Shown here in pieces: positions 25,328 through 34,337 of a stretch of 64,000 bases of DNA. The number at the start of each line of letters is the position of its first letter. Position 1 is the stretch's first letter. The position numbers and the translations under genes were made by a program. The notes under the pieces were generated by a model. That model worked only from the letters and a program-made list of their open reading frames with translations, ran no database searches and had not been told where the DNA came from. Source of the DNA: Nocardia iowensis (GTDB lineage Bacteria; Actinomycetota; Actinomycetes; Mycobacteriales; Mycobacteriaceae); contig NZ_CP078145.1 in assembly GCF_019222765.1 (NCBI RefSeq), forward strand, positions 8,308,001 through 8,372,000, read 5' to 3'.

Positions 25328-26119
25328 CTAGACGACGTCGACGCGGACCCCCGTGGCGCGTATCGCCGCCACTGCCGCCGGGTCCGCGTCGGTATCGGTG
25401 ACCAGCACGTGGACCTGCTCGATGCTGCAGATCCTGGCCAGGGCGGTCCGTTCCAGCTTGTCCGCGGTGGCCACCACCATGACCTGTCCGGACCGCCGCA
25501 CCATCTCGGTGGTCACCCCGGCCTCATCGATATGCCTGCATTGGGCGCCGCCCTCGGCGGAGATCGCGTTCACGCCGAGGATCAGTTCGTCGAGGCGCAG
25601 TTCGGCCAGCGCGCGCTCGGCGAGCGGGCCGTGCAGTTCGTAGGACTCGCGGCGGGCTACGCCACCGAGGACGACGGTGCGCATGTGCGGACGCAGCACC
25701 ATCTCGCCCGCGATGTTGAGCGCGTTGGTGACGATGGTCAGTTGCTCGTCGCCCGTCATGCCCAGGTCGGTGCGACCGGCCAGCGCCCGTGCCACCGCGG
25801 TGGTGGTGGTGCCGCCGTTCATCGCGATGACCGCGCGCGGATCGACCAGTGACGCAGCGTGTTCCGCGATGCGCTGCTTGGCCTCCCCGCTGGTCTGCCG
25901 GTAGCGGGCGGGCAGGTCGTAGGCGACCGAGGTCGCGACCACACCGCCGTGCGTCCTGGTCGCCAACTGCTGTTCGGCGAGGGCGGTGAAGTCGCGGCGG
26001 ACCGTCGCCGAGGACACGCCGAGACGCTCGGCGGCTTCCTCCACCGAGAGCCGACCGGATTCGGCGAGCAGTTCGAGTAGCCGGTTCCACCGCTGGGGAC
26101 GGTCGGTCGGTCCGGTCAT
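25328..26119 (-). CDS. DeoR/GlpR-family regulator of sugar metabolism
   Basis: A 263-residue repressor. The N-terminal DeoR helix-turn-helix reads RLLELLAESGRLSVEEAAER, SSATVRRDFTALAEQ, then TRTHGGV. The sugar-phosphate-binding domain carries MNGGTTTTAVARAL and a late ISAEGGAQ/DEAGVTTEMVRR region. Such proteins sense phosphorylated sugars. The nearest sugar genes are the amino-sugar cluster at 32.5-40.7 kb, and AgaR regulators of galactosamine pathways belong to this family, so it may control that cluster in trans. That is inference, since the block at 26.2-32.5 kb intervenes. Confidence 0.88.
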   Translation of the reverse strand: MTGPTDRPQRWNRLLELLAESGRLSVEEAAERLGVSSATVRRDFTALAEQQLATRTHGGVVATSVAYDLPARYRQTSGEAKQRIAEHAASLVDPRAVIAMNGGTTTTAVARALAGRTDLGMTGDEQLTIVTNALNIAGEMVLRPHMRTVVLGGVARRESYELHGPLAERALAELRLDELILGVNAISAEGGAQCRHIDEAGVTTEMVRRSGQVMVVATADKLERTALARICSIEQVHVLVTDTDADPAAVAAIRATGVRVDVV

Positions 26120-26231
26120 CTCACACCGCCGATAGCCACATGCCGACCTGCTGTTTTTCTAGGCACGCGGACAATCTGATCACAGGCACGCTGCCGACCG
26201 TAGAGATTCCGCTGTGGCAATGCCAAGCCGG

Positions 26232-28382
26232 CTACCGCCGAGTCTGCGAGACTCCGGCCAGCGGCACCGTGAGGAACGAGGCGGCCCCTTCGGTGCGCTG
26301 GATGTCATAGACGCCGCCGAGCAGGGCCGGATAGTCCTTCGGATTGAGGATGTGGGTCGGCGCGTCGCCGGAGCCGATCGTCACCTGCAAACGATGGCCG
26401 GGCTGGAACACATGGAAGGCCGGGCGAACCTTGACGTTGTATTCGGTCACCTGCCCTGGGACCACCGGTAGCAAGGATTCTCTGGTACCTGGGTGGAACG
26501 CGCCGAGCACGCTGCCGTCCTCGGCGCGCCACGTCCGCTCCTCGTCCAGCGCGCGGAAGTTTCCGGCGAGCTGGCCATCGGTCAACGCGGTGGCCGTGCC
26601 GTCCGGCGCGATGTCCTGCACGGTCACGCTGAATGCCGAGGCAGGGGTGTTCGATACGGCGAACAGCGTGGCGCCGATCGGCCCGCCAAGCACGGTCGGT
26701 TCGGTGAAGGGAGCAGTCGTGTACTGCGGGTTGTCCAGCAGCCCAGGGATATCGGGGTGCGCGGGGAACTGGCCGCACGGATCGTCGACACCGGCCATCG
26801 TGGCGAGCAGTTCGTACACGCCGGAGAAGTTGCGGGAGAACGAGGAGTTGCAGATGGTTCCGCCATTGACCGGGCTGAAGGTCACTCGATCCGAACCTGT
26901 TTGGGCCGCAGGTCGGTCCGGCGTGAGGCGCCCGTCGGATTCCAGATACAGGTGCTGCGTGGGGGTTTCCCGGAGCGGATAGGTAGCGCTCTCGATCACG
27001 TTGCCGTTGAGGTCGATGGCGTGCAACGGCGTCTTCGTCTCATCGATACCGTTGCGGTCGTCCTTCAGCCACCTGTCGAACCAGGCCAGCTGGATGGCGT
27101 GCATATCGATATCGGTGTTGCGCTGCACGCCGGGCTGCACGTGAAACCAAGGGCCGACGAGCATTTGGAATCGCCCGCTGGATGGTGCGGTCGCGGGCAT
27201 CGGCCCATGGCGCGACCGCCCGGCATAGGCATTCTGCAATCCGGCGAAGGTCCGCGGTGTTCCGTCCTGCAGCAGGTCGTACTGCCCACCGACCAGGTAG
27301 GTCGGAATGTCGTTCGCCGCAATCTGTTCCACCACATTATCGATCGCGCGGGACTCCCAGTACGGACTGTTGTACGCCTTGTCACCGTCGAGCAGCGCGT
27401 TGAACACCGAGGGCCAGGTGCCGTCCGGCCGGAAGTGGGAGATCAAGTGATCGACGAAGACGCTCGTCAGCTTGTCCGGTTCCCGGTACAACCCGAGGAT
27501 CGGCGCCAGTTGCGGCAGCAAGGTGATCGGGAATTGCAGCATGGAGGCGAGGAAGGCGATGTTGTAGAAACCGTCGTGCCCCAACAGGTCCTGGAACGCG
27601 TGGTTGCCCGGCATCAACGGAAACAGCGCCTTGACCGGCGAATCCGGTTCCAGCACACCGGCGGTGAAGAGTTCGCTCATGCCGAGATACGACAGACCCC
27701 ACAGGCCGATTTCCCCGGTCGAGTTGGGCAGCTCGGCCGCCCAGTGGATCACCCGTTTCGAGTCCTCGCGCTCCTGCGGCTGCAGGATGCTCCACTGACC
27801 ACCGGACGATCCAGTGCCGCGAATGTCGACGATCACGCTGATGTAGCCGCGCTTGACGAAATAGTCGCCGTACCCCGCGGCATCGCTGACCTGCTTGGCC
27901 ACGTCGATCACCGAAGGCAGCGCATTCTGCAAGAGCGGACCGAGACCTTCGTAGGACAGCAGCCGCATCAACCCGGCACTGTCCTTGCCGTAGGACGTCT
28001 GGGTCAGGACGATCGGGAACGGACCCGCCGCGGGCGCGCCCACGGCATCCGTCGGGTAGCGCACGTCCGCGCGCAGCACCACGCCATCCGCCATCGGGAG
28101 TTCGACGTTCTTCTGCTCGCCGACCCCGTAGCGCTCCGGACCCGGATTCCACCCCTCGGGTAATCCGGTGCGGGGGTTGGCCTTCGGAAGGTCAACAGTG
28201 GACGGCGGGTCGGCGATGGCGAGCGGCGCAGCCATCGGCAGGACAACGGCGATGACGAGAACGCCCACCGACACGGCGGTTCGGAACAGACTCCTCGTCG
28301 CCCGAACAGTGCTGTGTCGCCCTTGGATCGGCCGGTACGTCGAACAACCAGCGATCGTCGTCATTACTCGGGGGACCCGCAT
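26232..28382 (-). CDS. Secreted CocE/NonD-family (X-Pro dipeptidyl-peptidase S15-like) hydrolase
   Basis: A 716-residue exported alpha/beta hydrolase with esterase or amidase activity expected. A hydrophobic signal region (about 35-57) ends near LAIADPP. The catalytic part has DIRGTGSSGGQW and the elbow GLSYLGMS with Ser231; a jelly-roll C-terminal domain of the S15 type follows (ITSGDAPTHILNPKD-like region near the end). The ATG at 28382 has a weak GAGCAGG site; ATG 28364 is possible. Its promoter carries the 30-bp motif also found before the acyl-CoA synthetase and lipase genes, placing it in their presumed regulon. Confidence 0.88.
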   Translation of the reverse strand: MRVPRVMTTIAGCSTYRPIQGRHSTVRATRSLFRTAVSVGVLVIAVVLPMAAPLAIADPPSTVDLPKANPRTGLPEGWNPGPERYGVGEQKNVELPMADGVVLRADVRYPTDAVGAPAAGPFPIVLTQTSYGKDSAGLMRLLSYEGLGPLLQNALPSVIDVAKQVSDAAGYGDYFVKRGYISVIVDIRGTGSSGGQWSILQPQEREDSKRVIHWAAELPNSTGEIGLWGLSYLGMSELFTAGVLEPDSPVKALFPLMPGNHAFQDLLGHDGFYNIAFLASMLQFPITLLPQLAPILGLYREPDKLTSVFVDHLISHFRPDGTWPSVFNALLDGDKAYNSPYWESRAIDNVVEQIAANDIPTYLVGGQYDLLQDGTPRTFAGLQNAYAGRSRHGPMPATAPSSGRFQMLVGPWFHVQPGVQRNTDIDMHAIQLAWFDRWLKDDRNGIDETKTPLHAIDLNGNVIESATYPLRETPTQHLYLESDGRLTPDRPAAQTGSDRVTFSPVNGGTICNSSFSRNFSGVYELLATMAGVDDPCGQFPAHPDIPGLLDNPQYTTAPFTEPTVLGGPIGATLFAVSNTPASAFSVTVQDIAPDGTATALTDGQLAGNFRALDEERTWRAEDGSVLGAFHPGTRESLLPVVPGQVTEYNVKVRPAFHVFQPGHRLQVTIGSGDAPTHILNPKDYPALLGGVYDIQRTEGAASFLTVPLAGVSQTRR

Positions 28383-28457
28383 CGTGCCTGCTCACCGTGA
28401 TGTTCTGGATCGATGACAGCGTTGGCGGCCATCCGCCGATCGCTGACGCTCGATGTA

Positions 28458-28487
28458 TTGGTAAGATATATTTTCAGATAACTGGCC
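28458..28487 (-). promoter_or_regulatory. Shared 30-bp promoter motif, copy 1 (CocE hydrolase)
   Basis: Read on the plus strand it begins TTGGTAAG and contains the core ATTTTCAGAT, ending ACTGGCC. It is about 75 nt upstream of the CocE-like start. It is identical at 25 of 30 positions to the copy at 30219-30248. In gene direction the core is ATCTGAAAATAT, an imperfect inverted repeat. The end overlaps a CTGGCCC/GGGCCAG hairpin (28482-28509) that may terminate the acyl-CoA synthetase gene. Confidence 0.7.
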
Positions 28488-28519
28488 CCATGTCTACTGT
28501 CTGGGCCAGAAGACTTTCG

Positions 28520-30142
28520 TTAGTTCGCCGTGAGGTCGCGTCGTAGCAGTTTTCCGGTGCTGGTGCGCGGGAGTTCATCGACAAAGGTGACGTCGCGAGG
28601 CACCTTGAACCGGGCCAGGTTCGCCTTCACGTGGGCACGGACCGCGTCGGCATCGAGCTGGTGATCGGGCCGCCGCACCACGAAAGCCGCAAGTCGCTGA
28701 CCGAATTCGTCGTCCGGCACCGCGACGATTGCCGCCTCGGCGATGGCCGGATGGGCGTACAGCAACTCCTCGACCTCACCGGGAAAAACGTTCTCGCCAC
28801 CGGAGACGATCATGTCGTCGTCGCGTCCGTCGATGAACAGCCGTCCGGCCGAATCCCAGTGCCCCACATCGCCGGAGGACAGCAGGCCATCGATGCTGCC
28901 CTTGTTGCCGCCACCGGAGTAACCGGCGAAGGACAGCAGGCTGCGCACGTAAATGGTGCCCCGCCTGCCGGGTTCGGTGACCACCTCGCCGTTTTCGTCG
29001 TAGAGCCGGACCGTGCACACCGTGGGCGGCTTCCCGACCGTCCCGGACGCCGCACGCCAATCCGCGGGTGTGGCAATGGCGGCGACGCCGACCTCGGTCG
29101 AGCCGTAGAAGTTGTACAGCACATCGCCGAACGCGTCGGTGGCCGCGTCGCCGAGCGCGGCGGGCAGCGCAGAGCCCGCGCTGAAGATGATGCGCAGACT
29201 GCGGGTGTCGTACTCGGCCAAGACTTCTGGGCCGAGGTCGAGTATCCGACGCAGCATCGTCGGCACGAGCACCAGCACCTGCGCTCGATGTGTAGCGATA
29301 TCGGCGAGCGTCTGCTCGGCATCGAATCGCCTGTGCAGCACCACCGTAGAGGCCAGCGACAGCGACAGGATGAACTGGTTCAGCGCCGTACCGTGGAACA
29401 GCGGCGCTGCGAGCACGAGAGTCTGGTTGCGGCGCAACGGAATCCGTTCCAGGAGCGCGGCCGCCGCGAGGGGTGACTTGACCTCGCGCGGCACACCTCT
29501 CGGTGTCCCGGTGGTGCCGCCGGTCAGCAGCACGAACCCGCCCTGTCGTGGCGGTGGAGCCAACTCGGACGCATCGTTGCTCGCGATCAGCTCGTCGACG
29601 GTGGCGATGCCGTCGCCTTCGACGCCGTCGTACACTGCCAGCACCCGCCGCACCTCCGGCGGCAGCACACGCAGCAGCTCGGTGAATTCCTGGTCGTACA
29701 CCACGGCATTCACCCCTTCCCGTACCGCGACATCGGCCAGCTGCGGACCAGCGAATCCGGTATTGAGCAACACCAGCCGCGCGCCGATCTTGGCGGCGGC
29801 GAGCATGGTGTCGACCAACTCGCGCCGGTCCCGGATGAGCGCGGCGACCGTGTCGCCCGGCCCGAGACCGATCGCCGTGAATCCACGGGCCAGTGCATTC
29901 CCGCGAGCCTCGAGCTCCCGATAGGTGAGCGGCCCGAGTTCATCGATCACCGCCACCCGATCGGGTTCCCGCCGCGCCGACATCCGGACCGGTCCGGCGA
30001 TGCCGCCGAACTGCCGGACCGCGCGGGAGGCACGCACGAGATCAGCCGGTGCGAACAGATCGAGTACACCGGCGCGCTGCAGCACACCCACCGAATGCAG
30101 GTTGACCATCAGCGCGCGAACCGCACTTCCGATGGAGGACAT
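28520..30142 (-). CDS. Acyl-CoA synthetase / AMP-dependent ligase (FadD type)
   Basis: Activates a carboxylic acid, probably a fatty acid, to its CoA thioester through an acyl-adenylate. The 540-residue protein has the adenylation P-loop LLTGGTTGTPRGVP, the YNFYGSTEVGVAA motif, GRDDDMIVSGGENVFP (hinge) and a C-terminal RTSTGKLLRRDL with the catalytic Lys. The ATG at 30142 follows GGGACGGAG. It is downstream of a TetR gene on the same strand and has its own motif-bearing promoter. Together with the lipase and CocE hydrolase it suggests release and activation of acyl groups from esters. Confidence 0.92.
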   Translation of the reverse strand: MSSIGSAVRALMVNLHSVGVLQRAGVLDLFAPADLVRASRAVRQFGGIAGPVRMSARREPDRVAVIDELGPLTYRELEARGNALARGFTAIGLGPGDTVAALIRDRRELVDTMLAAAKIGARLVLLNTGFAGPQLADVAVREGVNAVVYDQEFTELLRVLPPEVRRVLAVYDGVEGDGIATVDELIASNDASELAPPPRQGGFVLLTGGTTGTPRGVPREVKSPLAAAALLERIPLRRNQTLVLAAPLFHGTALNQFILSLSLASTVVLHRRFDAEQTLADIATHRAQVLVLVPTMLRRILDLGPEVLAEYDTRSLRIIFSAGSALPAALGDAATDAFGDVLYNFYGSTEVGVAAIATPADWRAASGTVGKPPTVCTVRLYDENGEVVTEPGRRGTIYVRSLLSFAGYSGGGNKGSIDGLLSSGDVGHWDSAGRLFIDGRDDDMIVSGGENVFPGEVEELLYAHPAIAEAAIVAVPDDEFGQRLAAFVVRRPDHQLDADAVRAHVKANLARFKVPRDVTFVDELPRTSTGKLLRRDLTAN

Positions 30143-30218
30143 GAACACTCCGTCCCGAGAATCGTCGACCCCCTCGAACAAGGGAGGCCGAACACGACTG
30201 TAAGAGATTCCACACAAT

Positions 30219-30248
30219 TCGGCAAGACATCTTTTCAGATGACTGGCC
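30219..30248 (-). promoter_or_regulatory. Shared 30-bp promoter motif, copy 2 (acyl-CoA synthetase)
   Basis: Plus-strand reading starts TCGGCAAG, has the core ATCTTTTCAGAT and ends ACTGGCC. In gene direction the core CATCTGAAAAGATG is a perfect 5-bp inverted repeat with a 4-bp centre. It lies 77 nt upstream of the start codon, between the TetR stop and this gene. Confidence 0.72.
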
Positions 30249-30282
30249 GAGCGTAGCCCCAGCCGATTCCGCGGGTTTCAGA

Positions 30283-30936
30283 TCAGGTGAGCGCGAGCCC
30301 GGAATTCACGAAATACGCAATCTCCTCGCATATCTCATCGAGGCCGATCACCGAATCGGGCAGGGTGCTCTGCACCAATTCCTGGGCGAGCGAGTTCACC
30401 GCGCCGATCACCGCGATGGCGAAAAGATCGAAGCGCCGCTGTTTGGTCTCGCCGCGCTCGACCGCGCGCTCCGCCTCGCTGATGATCAGCGAGGAAAGCA
30501 GGCGTCGCTGCTCCCTGCGCCAATCCTCCACCGCCTGACTCACGCCGACCACTTCGACATAGCAAACCCTGGCGGAGCGATGATCCTGACAGGTCACCGC
30601 GAGGTAAGCACCGAAGCCGCGGACCACCCTGGTCGACATCGGCTCGCCGACGGTTTCCGCCAGCGCCTCCAATGCCCGCTCGACCGCGCGTGAAGTGATC
30701 CGATTGACCAACGCGATCAGCAACGCCTCACGGCTGCCCATATCTTCGTAAAAGCTGCGCGTGGAAACATTGGCCACCGCACACAGGCGTTCGATGGAAG
30801 TGGCTGCGTAGCCCTGGGTTCCGAACAATTCGAGCGCGGCGTCGATCAATCGCGTTCGCCGCTGCGCCACCCGCTGCTCCCTGGACAGTCCGCCATAGCT
30901 GCGACCGTCCTTCGCTTCCTCTTCCCGCCGTGCCAC
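30283..30936 (-). CDS. TetR-family regulator, candidate controller of the lipid/esterase block
   Basis: A 217-residue TetR protein with helix-turn-helix LIDAALELFGTQGYAATSIE and VANVSTRSFYEDMGSREALL. The GTG start is at 30936. It is flanked on the same strand by a lipase gene upstream and the acyl-CoA synthetase gene downstream. Three neighbouring promoters share one motif with a palindromic core, which makes this protein the most likely binder. The ligand could be an acyl-CoA or fatty acid; that is inference from the neighbours. Confidence 0.87.
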   Translation of the reverse strand: MARREEEAKDGRSYGGLSREQRVAQRRTRLIDAALELFGTQGYAATSIERLCAVANVSTRSFYEDMGSREALLIALVNRITSRAVERALEALAETVGEPMSTRVVRGFGAYLAVTCQDHRSARVCYVEVVGVSQAVEDWRREQRRLLSSLIISEAERAVERGETKQRRFDLFAIAVIGAVNSLAQELVQSTLPDSVIGLDEICEEIAYFVNSGLALT

Positions 30937-30967
30937 CGTTAGATGCTACCCCGCGAGACGGCCGCCA

Positions 30968-30997
30968 CCCCGGCACAGACATGGGTCCGTGCCGGGT
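30968..30997 (-). terminator. Hairpin terminator after the second lipase
   Basis: CCCCGGCAC (30968-30976) faces GTGCCGGG (30989-30996) with a 12-nt loop, giving an 8-bp G+C-rich stem about 10 nt beyond the lipase stop. It separates the lipase transcript from the TetR gene. Confidence 0.6.
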
Positions 30998-31005
30998 TCG
31001 ATCGG

Positions 31006-32403
31006 CTACTTCCGCTGGCCGATGGCCTGCCCGACGAGGGCTTGCGCCATGGGTGGCAAGATCTCGGAGAGGCCTTGACCGAACTGCGGATCGGGGATCG
31101 TGCTGACCGGACTGGTGATCGAGCAGCCTTCCCGCGCCGCGACGCCGTTGAGCCGGTCCTTCAACCAAGAGAAGGCGCCGGGCACATGCGAGACAACGCC
31201 GGAGATATGTTCCGCGGCGAATTCTCGGACGTAGGTGACGCTCGGCGCGCCTTCACGGCAGTATTTGTCAACCACTGCGTCGGTGCCGCCGATCGGAATC
31301 AACTCGTCGTTCTGGGCGTGATAGAAGTAGATCGGCACGGTCGGTGTCCGCTGACCGAGCGAGTTGTCCGCAATCGCGTCCCTGATCGCCGGCAGCGACA
31401 ACGGATCACCGCCTTGGAAGGTGCCCATGTAGTTGAAGCCGGGAAACAACGTGGCGCCCTGCGGATGGCACAGGATCTTCTTGGACGCGAAGACGAATTG
31501 GCCGACGAGATCGACCCGCTCACGGAGCACGCGCTGCATCTCCGGATATTCGGTCGCGATGCCGACGAATGCAGCCGAGACCAGTCCGGCATAGACGCCA
31601 TTGTTGTTGTGGCGTACCAAAGTTTCGTAATCTGCGGGTGCCACACCGCCTGCTGCCACACCGACGATATTCAGCTCGGGTGCGTAGCTGTCCTTGATCT
31701 CCGGCACGAACGACGACGGAATAGCGCCGCCGGAGTAGCCCCACAGTGCCGTCGGCGTGCTCGGTCCGTTCAACTGCGCGGGCGCGAAGTTCTCCGCCGC
31801 ACGAATGCCGTCGAGGGTGGCCTGCGCGTTCATTCGGGAGGCGCCGTAGGCCGAATTCGGTCCCTCGTAGTCGGGGATGGAGACGGTCCAGCCCTGGCCG
31901 AGACCGGCCGCGATGGGGATGAGGGTTTCGGCCGCGTTCACGTAGTCGACCGGGATGGCGCCGGATTGGATCACGTAGGACGGCGCGCAGTACTGCGCCA
32001 CGCTGTCCTCGGCGATCTGATAGGACAACAGCTTCGATCCGCCCGCGGGCGCCGGGCCGCGCGGCTTCAGGATCGTGGTGACCGTCGCGATCGGCTCACC
32101 GTGACTGTTGGTGGTGCGGTAGAGCAACTGCCAGCCATCGACATTCAGCTGCAAGATGCCCATGAACGCCGGGTAGATCGCCCGCGCCCGCAGGATCTCG
32201 CCGGGTTGTGCCGCGGCGACGAGCCCGGCGGCAGGCTTGTAGAAGTCGTCGAGTTCAGGTGGCAGGGTCAACGCCGGAGCGGGTTCGACTCGAACGCCCG
32301 CCGGCTCCTCTGGCGTCGCCTGCCCCGAACCGAGTGTCATCCACGCGGTCATCAGCGCGATGACGCCGAGGACGACAACGCGCCCACCATTGCGCACGCT
32401 CAT
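31006..32403 (-). CDS. Secreted LIP-family lipase (second paralogue)
   Basis: A 465-residue exported hydrolase. Residues 1-29 form a signal peptide (RVVVLGVIALMTAWMTLG). The LIP-family elbow is WGYSGGA with Ser224, the acid lies in HAQNDELIP and the His in AEHISG. IPDYEGPNSAYGASR and CAPSYVIQ (a conserved Cys) are typical of the family. The ATG at 32403 lies 35 nt below motif copy 3, so expression is probably tied to the TetR regulator downstream. It likely releases fatty acids outside the cell, feeding the acyl-CoA synthetase. Confidence 0.9.
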   Translation of the reverse strand: MSVRNGGRVVVLGVIALMTAWMTLGSGQATPEEPAGVRVEPAPALTLPPELDDFYKPAAGLVAAAQPGEILRARAIYPAFMGILQLNVDGWQLLYRTTNSHGEPIATVTTILKPRGPAPAGGSKLLSYQIAEDSVAQYCAPSYVIQSGAIPVDYVNAAETLIPIAAGLGQGWTVSIPDYEGPNSAYGASRMNAQATLDGIRAAENFAPAQLNGPSTPTALWGYSGGAIPSSFVPEIKDSYAPELNIVGVAAGGVAPADYETLVRHNNNGVYAGLVSAAFVGIATEYPEMQRVLRERVDLVGQFVFASKKILCHPQGATLFPGFNYMGTFQGGDPLSLPAIRDAIADNSLGQRTPTVPIYFYHAQNDELIPIGGTDAVVDKYCREGAPSVTYVREFAAEHISGVVSHVPGAFSWLKDRLNGVAAREGCSITSPVSTIPDPQFGQGLSEILPPMAQALVGQAIGQRK

Positions 32404-32437
32404 CGAAGTGCCTTCCCGTTACCGACCGTGACCCTTA

Positions 32438-32467
32438 TTGGTAAGGGATCTTTTCAGAAGCCCGGTA
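32438..32467 (-). promoter_or_regulatory. Shared 30-bp promoter motif, copy 3 (lipase)
   Basis: Plus-strand reading starts TTGGTAAGGG, contains GATCTTTTCAGA and ends CCCGGTA. It matches copy 1 at 21 of 30 positions, with the TTTTCAGA core and the flanking GGTAAG intact. It sits 35 nt upstream of the lipase start codon. Confidence 0.65.
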
Positions 32468-32546
32468 AGAAGTCCAGACTCAGACAGTGGTTCGGTGCAC
32501 AGCGCGATCCCGGCGGGTGGCATCGCACACCACCCGCCGGATCGAC

Positions 32547-33458
32547 TTACTTGACGCTGCCTGCGGTCAGGCCTGCGACGAGGCGCTTCTCGATGAGCGC
32601 GAACAGAATCACGACCGGGATGATGCCGACCGTGGAGATAGCGAACACGTATTGCCAGGAGGTGTCGTACTGACCGATGAACTTGGTCAGCGCCACCGAC
32701 AGCGGCTGGTTCTCCGGGGTGGTCAGCACCACCAGGCTGGCGGCGAACTCGTTCCAGCAGGAGACCACGACGAAGATCGTGGCCGTGACGATGCCGGGCC
32801 ACACGAGTGGCAGGCTTACCCGGACCAGGATCTGCCAGCGACTCAGCCCGTCCAACTGCGCGGCCTCCTCGATCTCCACCGGAATGGAGGCGAAGAAGCT
32901 GTGCAGAATCCACACCGCGAACGACAGGTTGAACGCCGCGTTCACCAGGATCATCGCCAGCCAGGTGTCGTTGATGCCGATCGCGAAGAACTCCCGAATC
33001 AGACCGGTGACCAGCACCGTCGGCTGCAACATCTGGGTGACGAGCACCAGGCCGAGAAATACCGCCCGGCCCGGAAACTTATGCCGCGCTGTGTAATACG
33101 CCGCCGGAATGGCGACGAGCAAGACCAGCACCGTGGCACACACCGAGATGATGATCGTGCTGGCCAGGTTGAACGGCAGCGGCGTCTCCGGCGTGTCCCA
33201 CATGGTGGCGTAGTTGTCCGGATGCCACGACTCGGGGATGTATGTCGGTGGGATGCGCAGGATTTCGGCCCGGTTCTTCAGTGAGCCGAGCACCATCACG
33301 ATGAACGGCAGCAGGAACAGCGTGGCGAGCACCACGCCGACCGCGGTGAGTTCCCAGCGCCGCCGTTTCGTTCGCACCCCCGGGCGTTCGGCCGATTCGG
33401 CCACTTGTACCGCGCCGGTGACCTTTTCGATGTACGTCACGTCCGCCTCGGTGGTCAT
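32547..33458 (-). CDS. Sugar ABC transporter permease (MalG type)
   Basis: Inner-membrane permease of 303 residues with six predicted helices. The cytoplasmic EAA loop for contact with an ATPase reads EIEEAAQLDGLSRWQILVRV. The ATG at 33458 overlaps the stop of the other permease gene (ATGA). It is the last gene of the three-gene transporter operon. No ATP-binding gene is nearby, so a shared MsiK-type ATPase encoded elsewhere is expected, as is usual for carbohydrate transporters of this class in actinobacteria. Confidence 0.93.
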   Translation of the reverse strand: MTTEADVTYIEKVTGAVQVAESAERPGVRTKRRRWELTAVGVVLATLFLLPFIVMVLGSLKNRAEILRIPPTYIPESWHPDNYATMWDTPETPLPFNLASTIIISVCATVLVLLVAIPAAYYTARHKFPGRAVFLGLVLVTQMLQPTVLVTGLIREFFAIGINDTWLAMILVNAAFNLSFAVWILHSFFASIPVEIEEAAQLDGLSRWQILVRVSLPLVWPGIVTATIFVVVSCWNEFAASLVVLTTPENQPLSVALTKFIGQYDTSWQYVFAISTVGIIPVVILFALIEKRLVAGLTAGSVK

Positions 33459-34336
33459 CCGTCGACCTCCTGGGTCGGCCGGATCACCTTCACGTAGATC
33501 GCGATGATGACGATGATCAGCACGAAATTCAGCACGCTCATCGCCGCCGCCGTGTCGATCTCCTGGTTCTGCCGGATCAGCTTGAACATCAACGTCGTTG
33601 TGGTGTCGGACTGGAAGCCCGCGATGCTGCCGGTGATCACCTGCAGGATCGGCAGCGAGTTGAACGAGTTGATGATGTTGATGATGGTCGCCACCGCGAT
33701 CGCCGGACGCAGCTGCGGCAGCGTGAGAAAGCGGTAGCGCTGCCACGCGCTCGCACCGTCGACCCGGCCCGCCTCACTGATCTCGGCCGGAATGGATTGC
33801 AGTCCAGCGAGAATGGTGTAGGTGGTGAACGGGATCGAGACGAACACCGCGACACCGATCGCGACAAGGAACGCGGGCGTCGGCTGCTTGGTGAAGCCGA
33901 AGCCCCGGTCGAGCAGACCGATATCGACCAGGAACCGGTTGGCGATGCCGACATCCGGATCCAGCATGTAGTAGAAGATCGTCGTCGTCATCACGACCGA
34001 GGCGGCCCACGGCACCAGGACCGCCATCCGGACGGCGGTGCGGCCAGGGAAGTCCTTGTTCAGGAATTGGGCAAGCCCCGCCGAGAGGACCAACGTGATC
34101 AGTACGACGGCGACAACCCAGATCACCGTGTGCACCAGGACCGAACCCAGTTCCCTGATCTCGAACAGGGCGCGGAAGTTGTCCAGTCCGGCCGAGCCCC
34201 GGTCTTGCCCGTAATCGGTCAGATCCCTGGTGCTGGTCCACACCATGTAGCAGGCGGGAAAGGCGACGATCGCCGCGATCAGGACCAGCGAGGGTCCGAT
34301 CCACGGGATCGCCGCCAGAGTTCCTTTCCGTCGCAC
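33455..34336 (-). CDS. Sugar ABC transporter permease (MalF/UgpA type)
   Basis: A 293-residue permease with about six helices and the EAA loop EISEAGRVDGASAWQRYRFL. The GTG start at 34336 lies 1 nt after the stop of the binding-protein gene. It pairs with the MalG-type permease to form the channel. It belongs with the divergent amino-sugar catabolic genes by position. Confidence 0.93.
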   Translation of the reverse strand: MRRKGTLAAIPWIGPSLVLIAAIVAFPACYMVWTSTRDLTDYGQDRGSAGLDNFRALFEIRELGSVLVHTVIWVVAVVLITLVLSAGLAQFLNKDFPGRTAVRMAVLVPWAASVVMTTTIFYYMLDPDVGIANRFLVDIGLLDRGFGFTKQPTPAFLVAIGVAVFVSIPFTTYTILAGLQSIPAEISEAGRVDGASAWQRYRFLTLPQLRPAIAVATIINIINSFNSLPILQVITGSIAGFQSDTTTTLMFKLIRQNQEIDTAAAMSVLNFVLIIVIIAIYVKVIRPTQEVDG

Positions 34337-34337
34337 G

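Noticed and set aside
26493..28163. Long plus-strand open frame (556 codons) opposite the CocE-like hydrolase
   Set aside because: It is the antisense of a clear gene. High GC makes stop codons rare, and its translation is Arg/Gly/His-rich with no family.
30943..32673. Plus-strand open frame of 576 codons across the second lipase
   Set aside because: Antisense to a recognised secreted lipase and to the gap beyond; no domain and unlikely composition.
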